Assembly: GCA_016711105.1 (NCBI GenBank)
Contig: JADJTO010000033.1
Location: 62,001 to 126,000 of the forward strand
DNA length: 64,000 bases
DNA from: Micropruina sp.
GTDB taxonomy: Bacteria; Actinomycetota; Actinomycetes; Propionibacteriales; Propionibacteriaceae
Direction of reading: 5' to 3'
Made by a program: the position numbers and the translations under genes. The notes beneath the pieces are model-generated. The model had not been told where the DNA came from and did not search any database. It saw only the letters and a program-made list of their open reading frames with translations. Of this stretch, positions 26,871 through 34,822 are shown piece by piece; within the stretch, counting starts at the first letter, position 1; the number at the start of each line of letters is the position of its first letter.

Positions 26871-27374
26871 ATGGCAGGTATGGGATTGCCACCACGCCTG
26901 CTCGGTCAGGGAGAGCATGAGGTTCTCCACCTGCACACCCACTGGAAAACGATGATCGGCCCAGGCCTGGTTCTGCTACTCGCCGGCACGCTCACCGGGG
27001 TTGCGTTGGCGTTCGTCCCCGCGGATTGGCAGCCGTGGGCCGGGTTCGTGATCGCTCTGGTCGCCGTGGTCGCCCTGGTGATCGGTTTCGTCGTGCCGCT
27101 GCTCACCTGGCGCACCACCACCTACACCCTCACCAACCGTCGGATGATCACGCGCCGCGGCATCATCAGCAAGGCCGGCCACGACCTGCCCTTGCAGCGG
27201 ATCAGCAACGTCAGTTACGAGCAGGACCTGCTGGATCGCATTCTGCGCTGCGGCACGCTGGTGTTCACCACGTCCGCTGAGGCGCCGCTGGTGCTGAGTG
27301 ACATCCCCGGCATCGAAGCGGTGCACGTCCAAGTGAGCAACCTGCTGTTCGCCAACGGCGGTCCCCGGGAATGA
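26871..27374 (+). CDS. PH domain-containing membrane protein (bPH2/YdbS-like)
   Basis: 167 residues. Two transmembrane helices (about 30-48 and 53-73) precede a bacterial PH-like domain: TTYTLTNRRMITRRGIISK, then DLPLQRISNVSYEQDLLDRIL and a C-terminal strand. Proteins of this type lie next to gtrA and birA in many actinobacteria. Role unknown; membrane-associated. Start ATG 26871 precedes the conserved GLPPRLL; the frame is open further upstream. The stop overlaps the gtrA start (ATGA 27371-27374). Confidence 0.8.
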   Translation: MAGMGLPPRLLGQGEHEVLHLHTHWKTMIGPGLVLLLAGTLTGVALAFVPADWQPWAGFVIALVAVVALVIGFVVPLLTWRTTTYTLTNRRMITRRGIISKAGHDLPLQRISNVSYEQDLLDRILRCGTLVFTTSAEAPLVLSDIPGIEAVHVQVSNLLFANGGPRE

Positions 27375-27805
27375 CCGCCGGTCAACGGCTTCCGCTGGGC
27401 ACCCAGCTGACCCGGTTCGTGAGCAGCGGAGGCCTGTCCGCGATCGTGGATTTCGGGTTGCTGCTGATCGGGATGAACAACGGCCTGGATCACACCACCG
27501 CGAAGGCGATCTCGTTCGTGGCCGGCACCACCACCGCCTACCTGATCAACCGGCGTTGGACCTTCCAGGCGACCGGTTCGAAGCGCAAGTTCGCTGCCGT
27601 GGTGCTGCTGTACGCCCTCACGTTCGTTCTCCAGGTGGGCCTGTTCGCCGTGCTCTACCCCTGGTTGGTCGCCTTGGGGCTGGGGCTGGGGGTGTCCGTG
27701 GTCGAGGGGGTGAACCCGGCCCAGTTGATCGGCTTCGTGATCGCCCAAGGGGTCGCCACCACGGTCAACTTCCTGGTCCAGCGCGGGCTGATCTTCACGC
27801 ACTGA
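27371..27805 (+). CDS. GtrA-family membrane protein
   Basis: 144 residues with four transmembrane helices. The N-terminal RFVSSGGLSAIVDFGLLL and the NRRWTFQ motif after helix 2 are typical of GtrA/DPMS-like proteins that take part in moving or presenting prenyl-linked sugars at the membrane. Operon with the PH-domain gene; the following purK has its own promoter-like box. Confidence 0.85.
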   Translation: MTAGQRLPLGTQLTRFVSSGGLSAIVDFGLLLIGMNNGLDHTTAKAISFVAGTTTAYLINRRWTFQATGSKRKFAAVVLLYALTFVLQVGLFAVLYPWLVALGLGLGVSVVEGVNPAQLIGFVIAQGVATTVNFLVQRGLIFTH

Positions 27806-27843
27806 AACCCGGTGTGTCACCGGGCTGGCCTAGTCTGGCCTGC

Positions 27844-28991
27844 GTGACTCGTGCTTTCACCATCGGCATCATCGGCGGGGGCCAGTTGGCCCGGATGATG
27901 CACGCCTCCTCGATCGGCCTCGGCGTCCGGATCGCCCTGCTCGCCGAAGGGCCGGATGTCTCCGCCGCCCAGGTGGTGGCAGACGTCACAGTCGGCGACT
28001 ACACCGACCCGGCAACCGTTGCGGCCTTCGCCGAGCGCTGCGACGTGATCACCTTCGATCACGAGCATGTGCCGAACCGGATCCTGACCAGCCTGGTCGG
28101 CTCCGGGCTGGCCGTCCACCCCGGCCCGGACGCGCTGCTCTTCGCCCAAGACAAAGCGGCGATGCGGCAACGGCTCTCCGCGATGGGGATCCCCTGCCCG
28201 ATCTTCGCCGTGGTCGACACGGCCGACGAGCTGGCTGACTTCGGCCAAACCCACGGCTGGCCGGTGATCGCCAAGACGTCCCGCGGCGGGTACGACGGCA
28301 AGGGGTCTGGAAGCTCGACTCCGCCGACGAGGTGGCCGAGCCGTTCGCGAACCTGAAACCGGGCGTCCAGATCGTCGCTGAGGAGTTCATCCCCTTCGCC
28401 CGCGAGCTGAGTGCCCTGGTCGCCCGCCGACCCAGCGGAGAAGCCGTCGCCTACCCGATCTCGGAGTCGGTCCAGACGGCCGGCATCTGCACCGCCACCC
28501 TCACCCCTGCTCCCGGACTCACGCCCGAACAGGAGCACGAGTGCCGAGCGCTGGCGCTGCGGATCGCCGACGAACTGGGGGTGACCGGCATTCTCGCGGT
28601 CGAACTGATGCAACGCACCGACGGTTCGGTGGTGGTGAACGAACTGGCGATGCGTCCGCACAACACCGGTCACTGGAGCATCGACGGCGCCCGCACCTCC
28701 CAGTTCGAGAACCATCTACGGGCAGTGGCCGATCTGCCGCTGGGACCGACGGAGGCCACCGATCAGGCGGTGGTGATGGTGAACGTCCTGGGCGGCAGCG
28801 TGAGCGATCTGGTCGCCGCCCTGGGAGGCGTGTTGGCCGCAGACCCGGGCGTCCGGGTGCAGCTGTATGGCAAGGACGTGGTTCCCGGCCGCAAGGTGGG
28901 CCACGTCACGGTGACCGGGGACGAACTGGAGCAGGTGACCGCGCGAGCCAGGGCGGCGGCCGCTGCACTGATGGGAGGCGACGATGAGTGA
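27844..28991 (+). CDS. purK: N5-carboxyaminoimidazole ribonucleotide synthetase (frameshifted in this sequence)
   Basis: 382 residues after correction. ATP-grasp enzyme of purine synthesis converting AIR, ATP and bicarbonate to N5-CAIR. The N-terminal IGIIGGGQLARMM is diagnostic, FDHEHVP and KTSRGGYDGKG follow, then EEFIPFARELSALVAR and NELAMRPHNTGHW after the break. At 28302-28305 the run GGGG needs one more G to restore GKGVWKLDSADEVAEPF. Purine synthesis makes a true knock-out unlikely, so a -1 consensus error is favoured. GTG start with TAGTCT 7 bases upstream (leaderless). Overlaps purE by 8 bases. Confidence 0.9.
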
Positions 28992-29496
28992 ACTGAGTGC
29001 ACAGCCGCAGGTCGGCATCGTGATGGGCTCAGATTCCGACTGGCCGGTGATGCAGGCTGCAGCCGAGGCGTGCGCCGAGTTCGGAGTGGCCTATGAGGCC
29101 GACGTGGTCTCCGCCCACCGGATGCCCGAAGACATGATCCGCTATGGCCGCGAGGCTCACACCCGGGGTCTGCGGGTGCTGATTGCCGGGGCCGGGGGAG
29201 CGGCGCACCTGCCGGGGATGCTGGCGGCGCTGACCCCGCTGCCGGTGATCGGCGTCCCCGTGCCCCTGAAGTATCTGGACGGAATGGATTCGCTGCTCTC
29301 GATCGTCCAGATGCCCGCCGGGGTTCCAGTGGCCACGGTGGCGATCGGCAACGCCCGCAATGCGGGGCTGCTGGCCGTCCGGATTCTGGCGGCGTCCGAC
29401 CCGGAACTGACCCGACGGATGGTTGACTTTCAGGAGGGTCTGCGCTCGGCGGCCCACGCCAAGGGTGAGCGGGTGCGCGGCGCGTCCGCCCTCTAG
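28984..29496 (+). CDS. purE: N5-CAIR mutase
   Basis: 170 residues, class I PurE. GIVMGSDSDWPVMQAA at the N-terminus, the catalytic His in SAHRMPEDM, and GAGGAAHLPGMLAALTPLPVIGVPV are all present. It interconverts N5-CAIR and CAIR as the partner of PurK. The ATG lies inside the end of purK, giving tight translational coupling. Confidence 0.95.
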   Translation: MSELSAQPQVGIVMGSDSDWPVMQAAAEACAEFGVAYEADVVSAHRMPEDMIRYGREAHTRGLRVLIAGAGGAAHLPGMLAALTPLPVIGVPVPLKYLDGMDSLLSIVQMPAGVPVATVAIGNARNAGLLAVRILAASDPELTRRMVDFQEGLRSAAHAKGERVRGASAL

Positions 29497-29526
29497 GCCT
29501 ACCTGCGAACGTTCATACTGGAGAGC

Positions 29527-31026
29527 GTGGCACCAACAGCTTCCCCCGCCGCGACCAGTCCCACGACGTCCGCGCCAGCCTTTCTGACCGCTCGCCCGCG
29601 GTCGGAGCAGATTGCGCTGCGTCGGGGTCTGACTCTGATCGGGATGACCCTCGTGGTGCCGGGATCGGCCCAGCTCGCACACGGTAACGAGGGGATCGGA
29701 CGTTTCGCGTTCCGGGTCTGGCTCGGTCTGGTCGGGGCTGTGACGGCGTTCCTGCTGCTCTTCGTGCTGGCCCGCTCCGCGGCCATCGGCCTCTACGCGC
29801 ACCCCTTCTCGCTCCAGGTGCTGCGTTTCGCCACCCTGATTCTGGGTTCCGGGTGGGTGCTGCTGATGCTGAACGCCTGGTTCATCGCCAACCCGCGCAG
29901 CATGGCGGCAAAGGGCAAAGCGGTGACCGGGGCGCTGTCGCTGGGGTTGGCCATGGTCATGGCTTTCTCGTCCTGGACGCTGGCCAGCGCGTTCGATGCC
30001 CAAAGCCGGCTGGTCTCGGCCGTCTTCGGTGGTGGCGGTACCACCGACACGATGGCCGGCCGCTACAACGTGCTGCTGATGGGTGGGGACGCCGGGTCGG
30101 ATCGGGTGGGGCTTCGTCCGGACACGATGATCGTCGCGAGCATCGACGCGAACACCGGCCGCACGGTGCTGTTCAGCCTGCCCCGCAACATGCAGTGGGC
30201 GCCCTTCCCCACCAGCTCACCGCTGCACCGGCTCTATCCCAACGGCTATTGGTGTGCCGATCAGTCCTGCCTGCTGAATGCGGTCTACACGTTGGGCCAG
30301 CAGCACAAGGATCTCTACCCCGGGGTGAAGTACCCCGGTGCCCAGGCGACCAAGGAGATCATCGAGAACGTGCTCGGACTCTCGATCAACTACTGGGCGA
30401 TGATCGACCTGAAAGGCTTCCAGGCGCTGATCGATGCCGTCGGTGGGATCAGGCTCGACGTCCCGAAGAAGGTCCCGATCGGCGGTGGTAGTCGTCCGAT
30501 CTATGGCTGGGTCGGGCCCGGCAAGAACCTCAAGTTGAACGGCTTCCAGGCGTTGTGGTTCGCCCGCTCCCGAGCCCTCTCCAGCGACTACGAGCGAATG
30601 GCGCGGCAGAAGTGCGTGCTGAACGCCATGGTCAAGCAGCTCAGCCCGGCGACCGTCCTGACCAAGTTCAACGACCTTGCCGCGGCCGGGGAGCAGATCG
30701 TGGCCACGGACGTCCCGACCGGCCAGTTGGGCACGTTGCTCGACCTGGCCCAGAAGGGTCGCAGCCTGCCGCTCTCCAGCGTGAACTTCTCGCCGCCGCT
30801 GATTCGTCCCGTGAAGCCCGACTTCCCGCTGATTCGCAAGGTGGTGACCGACAAGATCGCCGCCTCCGAAGTAGCGGACGAGCGGGCCAAGAACCCGCCG
30901 CCAAGCGCCGACCCAAGCGCCGCCCCGAGCCCGGCGGCGAGCACCGCGACCGGGTCGCCGTCCCCCTCGCCCAGTAAGAGCGCCGGGACCGAGGATTTGG
31001 ATTCGGTCTGCAAGGTCAGCGGGTGA
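29527..31026 (+). CDS. LytR-CpsA-Psr (LCP) family cell-wall ligase
   Basis: 499 residues. The N-terminus has about four hydrophobic segments (from ~37 to 160), more than the single anchor of simple LCP proteins. The LCP domain (about 180-400) contains MGGDAGSDRVGLRPDTMIVASI, the arginines that bind the pyrophosphate of prenyl donors, and RTVLFSLPRNMQW. A Pro/Ala/Ser-rich extracellular tail ends the protein. LCP enzymes attach wall glycopolymers to peptidoglycan. GTG start with CATACT 7 bases upstream. It sits at the head of an envelope-biosynthesis block. Confidence 0.9.
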   Translation: MAPTASPAATSPTTSAPAFLTARPRSEQIALRRGLTLIGMTLVVPGSAQLAHGNEGIGRFAFRVWLGLVGAVTAFLLLFVLARSAAIGLYAHPFSLQVLRFATLILGSGWVLLMLNAWFIANPRSMAAKGKAVTGALSLGLAMVMAFSSWTLASAFDAQSRLVSAVFGGGGTTDTMAGRYNVLLMGGDAGSDRVGLRPDTMIVASIDANTGRTVLFSLPRNMQWAPFPTSSPLHRLYPNGYWCADQSCLLNAVYTLGQQHKDLYPGVKYPGAQATKEIIENVLGLSINYWAMIDLKGFQALIDAVGGIRLDVPKKVPIGGGSRPIYGWVGPGKNLKLNGFQALWFARSRALSSDYERMARQKCVLNAMVKQLSPATVLTKFNDLAAAGEQIVATDVPTGQLGTLLDLAQKGRSLPLSSVNFSPPLIRPVKPDFPLIRKVVTDKIAASEVADERAKNPPPSADPSAAPSPAASTATGSPSPSPSKSAGTEDLDSVCKVSG

Positions 31027-31036
31027 CCCCCGATCC

Positions 31037-31726
31037 GTGATCGGGGCCCTGCGCTCCCGGGTGCGAACCAACGGCGCGGCCCCGCTGCTCACCTATTACG
31101 ACCTGGCCAGCGGCGAACGGACGGAGTTCAGCGCCCGCAGCGTCGCCAACTGGGTGGACAAGACCACCAACCTGTTGGACGAACTGGACGCCCGCGACGG
31201 GATTATCGCCAGTCCGTTGGCGCTGAGCCACCCGGCGCATTGGGTCAGCCTGATCTGGCCGCTGGCCAGTTGGCAGGCCGGCGCTGAATACCGCGTAGTG
31301 GGGGCGGCTGATACCGCGGGGGCCGACGTGGCCGTGATCGGTCCGGACGAGGTGGCTCCCACCGACGCCGAGGTAACCATCGCCTGCTCGCTGCACCCGC
31401 TGGCGCTCGGCCTGCGCAACCTGCCGGCCGGGGTGCTCGACTACTCCACCGAAGCCCTGTCGTGCTCCGACCTGGCGCATCCGGCACCCTTGGCGCCGAG
31501 CCAGCTCGCCTGGACGGACGCCGCACGTCAGCTCACCCACGCCGACCTGGTGGCGCTGCAACCCCAAACCGGACGGGTGCTCGTCCGTGCTGCGGGGGCC
31601 TTTGACACCCTTCGGGCGGCGATCATCAGCCCGCTCCTCGGCGGCGGCTCGGCGGTCCTGGTGGTCGGCGACTCCGACCCCGAACGGCTGGCCCGGCTCC
31701 GTGCCAGCGAACGCTGCGTGGAATGA
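31037..31726 (+). CDS. TIGR03089-family protein
   Basis: 229 residues, resembling the N-terminal part of an AMP-binding (acyl-adenylate) enzyme (PLLTYYDLASGERTEFSARSVANWVDKTTNLL) but lacking the ATP-binding core and C-domain. This short form next to the LCP gene is conserved in actinobacteria (Rv3268 position). Function unknown. GTG start 10 bases after the LCP stop. Confidence 0.8.
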   Translation: MIGALRSRVRTNGAAPLLTYYDLASGERTEFSARSVANWVDKTTNLLDELDARDGIIASPLALSHPAHWVSLIWPLASWQAGAEYRVVGAADTAGADVAVIGPDEVAPTDAEVTIACSLHPLALGLRNLPAGVLDYSTEALSCSDLAHPAPLAPSQLAWTDAARQLTHADLVALQPQTGRVLVRAAGAFDTLRAAIISPLLGGGSAVLVVGDSDPERLARLRASERCVE

Positions 31727-31733
31727 TGGGCCG

Positions 31734-32576
31734 ATGATGTCACCCCACACCTCTCGTCGTTCGGTGTTGCTGCTGGGCGGCCTTGCCTTGGTCGGCTGCG
31801 CGGCCTCGCCGTCCATTCCGCGGGTCACCGCCTCGCCGACCGGGAGCATCCGGGAGCAACTGCAGACCGCGCTGGACACCGTCTCGGCCGGTAACGAGCG
31901 CCTGGGTGTGGCGCTGAAGGACCTGAACTCGGGGGCTAGTTGGGACTTTCGCGGCGACTACGCCAGCCAGAGCGCCTCGATGGCCAAACCGATGATCGTC
32001 TCGATGGCTATGCGCCAGGCGCGGGCTGCGGGGGGCCCGTTGAGCGCGGAGAACCTGCAGCACGCCACGGCCGCGATCACCCAGTCCAAGAATGACGATG
32101 CGGACGCCCTCTGGGCGAGCGCCGGCGGACGTCCTGCCTACGACGACCTGGCCAAGGATCTTGGGCTGACCGCCACCCGCAGCGACCCGGCGCGGGACTT
32201 CTGGTCCTGGACGTGGACCACACCCAAAGACCAACTGCTCTTTCTTCAGCAGTTACTCAACGGCACCAAGGCTTTGGACGATGCCGATCGGGCCACGCTG
32301 CTCTCCCTGATGGGCAGCGTGACTGACGATCAGGCCTGGGGGGTCGGCGCTCCCCGAGGGGCCGAGGTGGCCGTGCAGCTGAAAAACGGCTGGGTGCAGT
32401 TCCAGTCCACCGACAAGCTGTGGGCGGTCAACTCGATCGGGCACGTCAAGGGTCAGGGCCGGGACTACCTGCTCACCATCATGACCCGCACCGCCGACTT
32501 CGACACCGGACGCGCCTACTGCGACGAGATCGGCAGCTGGGTGTTCAAGGTCCTCGGCTCCGGTCCGCTGCGCTGA
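31734..32576 (+). CDS. Exported lipoprotein, class A beta-lactamase-like serine hydrolase
   Basis: 280 residues. The signal SRRSVLLLGGLALVGC contains a twin arginine and a lipobox (LVGC), so it is probably a Tat- or Sec-exported lipoprotein. The penicillin-binding/class A fold is indicated by SMAK (SxxK nucleophile), SKN in place of SDN, and KNGW near the KTG position. The degenerate second and third motifs argue for a wall-related role (carboxypeptidase-like or non-enzymatic) rather than drug resistance. A second ATG at 31737 is equally possible. Confidence 0.7.
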   Translation: MMSPHTSRRSVLLLGGLALVGCAASPSIPRVTASPTGSIREQLQTALDTVSAGNERLGVALKDLNSGASWDFRGDYASQSASMAKPMIVSMAMRQARAAGGPLSAENLQHATAAITQSKNDDADALWASAGGRPAYDDLAKDLGLTATRSDPARDFWSWTWTTPKDQLLFLQQLLNGTKALDDADRATLLSLMGSVTDDQAWGVGAPRGAEVAVQLKNGWVQFQSTDKLWAVNSIGHVKGQGRDYLLTIMTRTADFDTGRAYCDEIGSWVFKVLGSGPLR

Positions 32577-32613
32577 TTCCCTCGACGGCGCAAACCTGGT
32601 TAGGCTCGCTGCC

Positions 32614-33705
32614 GTGACCAGCGATTCCAGGTTTGTCGTGATCATGGCCGGCGGTTCCGGAACGCGGCTGTGGCCGTTGTCCCGCAAGGGCACGCCGAAG
32701 CAACTGCTGCCGCTGGTGGAGGGAAAGAGCCTGCTCCGGGTCGCGGTCGAACGGGTGCTGACCCTAGTGCCGCCGGAGCGGATCCTGATCTGCACCGGCG
32801 CGGCCTACGCCACCCAGGTGGCCGAGGATCTGACCGAGATTCCGGCAGCCAACATTCTGGGGGAACCTCAGGGACGGGATTCGCTCAACGCTGTGGCGTG
32901 GCCGGCGGCGGTGATTGCCCGGCGCGACCCGCACGCGGTGATCGCTCAGGTCACCGCCGATCAGGTGATCGAGCCGGTCGCCGTGTTCGCGGACGCGCTC
33001 GCCGAGGCTTTCGCGGTCGCTGAGGCCGATGATCGCGCCCTGGTCACCCTCGGCGTCGTGCCGAGCAGCGCTCACACCGGTTACGGCTATCTGCACCGGG
33101 GGGAGCCGGTCGAGGGGTTCCCCAACACTCATAAGGTGCTGGAGTTCCGGGAGAAGCCCGACCCGATCACTGCTGCGGAGTACCTGCGATCCGGTGAGTA
33201 CTGGTGGAACGCGGGCATGTTCGTCTGGCGGGCGACCACCTTCCTGGAGCAGTTGGCGCTGCTCCAGCCGGAAACGCACACCCGGGTGCTGGAGTTGGCC
33301 GAGCACCCCGAGCGGCTGGCAGAGATCTTTCCGACGCTGTACGCCACGTCGGTCGACTACGGCATCATGGAGCCGGTTTCCGCCGGCGCCGGCACGGGCC
33401 ACGTGCTCGCGGTCGCGCTGCCGGTGCAATGGAAAGATGTCGGCGGCTACGCCTCGCTGGCCGAAATCTTGACCCATGATGAGGCCGGGAATGCTCTGAT
33501 CGGGGCCTCGGTCACCCTGGACGCCTCGAACAACGTGATCATCAACACCGCCGGGTCGGGCCGTCTGGTCGGGGTGCTGGGTGCCAGTGACCTGGTCATC
33601 GTCACCACCGCGGAGGTCACCCTGGTCGCGCCGGTGGCGCAGGCCGAGCGGGTCCGCGAACTGGTGGCGTTGGTCCGCGCTCAGGCGGGGGAGTCCTTCG
33701 CCTGA
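32614..33705 (+). CDS. manC: Mannose-1-phosphate guanylyltransferase
   Basis: 363 residues, nucleotidyltransferase fold. AGGSGTRLWPLSRKGTPKQLLPL is the GTP-binding signature of GDP-mannose pyrophosphorylases, with FREKPD near residue 175 and WNAGMFVWR near 200. It lacks the C-terminal cupin isomerase domain of bifunctional enzymes. It makes GDP-mannose for wall glycans; the phosphomannomutase at 40.1 kb and the isomerase-like protein at 41.6 kb supply its substrate. GTG start with TAGGCT 7 bases upstream. Confidence 0.92.
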   Translation: MTSDSRFVVIMAGGSGTRLWPLSRKGTPKQLLPLVEGKSLLRVAVERVLTLVPPERILICTGAAYATQVAEDLTEIPAANILGEPQGRDSLNAVAWPAAVIARRDPHAVIAQVTADQVIEPVAVFADALAEAFAVAEADDRALVTLGVVPSSAHTGYGYLHRGEPVEGFPNTHKVLEFREKPDPITAAEYLRSGEYWWNAGMFVWRATTFLEQLALLQPETHTRVLELAEHPERLAEIFPTLYATSVDYGIMEPVSAGAGTGHVLAVALPVQWKDVGGYASLAEILTHDEAGNALIGASVTLDASNNVIINTAGSGRLVGVLGASDLVIVTTAEVTLVAPVAQAERVRELVALVRAQAGESFA

Positions 33706-33732
33706 TGTCGGTGGCGCTCGCTACCCTGAAGC

Positions 33733-34440
33733 GTGCTCGAAAATTTGAAGCGAATCCGGCAGCCCGTCACCTGGGCCGTGCTTGGGGTGCTGGTGGCAAA
33801 CATGATCATCCAGGTGATCAAGTTCGGCTACCTCGTGATCTACGAAGACGGCGGGGTTTTCGAGTCCTTCCAGACGGTCGGGATCTCGATTCTCCCCCTG
33901 GCCCTCGTGCTTGCCCTGATCGGGCTGGTCTGCACGTGCCTCTTCGTCACCCCGGCCAGCGGGCGTGCTCTGACGCTGGCGAAACTGGCCGCCTGGGTGG
34001 TGACGGTGGGCGTGGTCGCCCAACTGATCTGCCTGCTGCTGGGTCTTGCGTCCTCGGTCAACGGTTTTGCCGTCGTCCTGGAGATTCTTGGCGGTTTGCT
34101 CGACGTGATTCTCAAGGCTGTCGCGGCAGGCGTGTTGTGGGTGCTTCATCGTGGTGTGGACGCCGGACGAATCGATATGGCGGCCCCCGCCCCGGCCCGG
34201 ACGCCGGCCGAGGTTGAGCAGGTAACCGACACGCCCAAAGCCCCCCCGATCTGGCGTCGCGACCAGGCCGCGGGTGCTGTCTGGCGGACGGCCAACGAGG
34301 CCGCCAGCGGTGCTGCTCCCGAAGGGTCGGCGGAGCCGCTTTACCCCACAACTGACCCCGAAGCAGACGGCGACACGCCGGTCAGGCTGTGGAAGCCCGT
34401 CCGTCGTCGTGGCGACGAATCGACAATTGATCCTGAATAG
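33733..34440 (+). CDS. Four-helix membrane protein with acidic/proline-rich tail (DUF2975-like)
   Basis: 235 residues. Four transmembrane helices in the first 140 residues with spacing like DUF2975 proteins, then a disordered cytoplasmic tail rich in Pro, Ala and Glu. Function unknown. GTG start with TACCCT 5 bases upstream (leaderless). Lies between manC and whiB. Confidence 0.65.
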   Translation: MLENLKRIRQPVTWAVLGVLVANMIIQVIKFGYLVIYEDGGVFESFQTVGISILPLALVLALIGLVCTCLFVTPASGRALTLAKLAAWVVTVGVVAQLICLLLGLASSVNGFAVVLEILGGLLDVILKAVAAGVLWVLHRGVDAGRIDMAAPAPARTPAEVEQVTDTPKAPPIWRRDQAAGAVWRTANEAASGAAPEGSAEPLYPTTDPEADGDTPVRLWKPVRRRGDESTIDPE

Positions 34441-34524
34441 GGTTGACTTGACCTGAATAACAGGCGTGTAATTCCTTCCATGTAGTTTCGGAAGTGAATG
34501 CCGAACTCGGTCGAGGAGCGTGTA

Positions 34525-34788
34525 ATGCACGAGCTGCTAGCGGTGGTGACAGTCGACGACGACGAAGGCGCACTCGGGTGGCAAGAACGTGCACTCTGCG
34601 CTCAAACTGACCCCGAAGCGTTCTTCCCGGAGAAGGGCGGGTCCACCCGGGAGGCCAAGAAAGTGTGCCTGTCCTGCGATGTGCGCTCGGAGTGTCTCGA
34701 CTACGCCCTTGGCCACGACGAACGCTTCGGTATCTGGGGCGGGTTGAGTGAACGCGAGCGCCGCAAGCTGAAGAAGCAAGCCGTCTGA
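34525..34788 (+). CDS. WhiB-family iron-sulfur transcription regulator
   Basis: 87 residues. Four cysteines (25, 48, 51, 57) ligate a [4Fe-4S] cluster; GIWGG is the conserved turn and RRKLKK the basic DNA-contact tail. By gene order (beside manC/pmm and the GT2 gene) it corresponds to the WhiB2/WhmD subgroup linked to cell division, an inference from synteny. ATG 34525 is chosen over 34498 because GAGGAG is 7 bases before it. Leader DNA 34441-34524 should hold its promoter. Confidence 0.9.
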   Translation: MHELLAVVTVDDDEGALGWQERALCAQTDPEAFFPEKGGSTREAKKVCLSCDVRSECLDYALGHDERFGIWGGLSERERRKLKKQAV

Positions 34789-34822
34789 CTGCTGCCTGGG
34801 CGGCTAGTCTGAGGCTTTGATC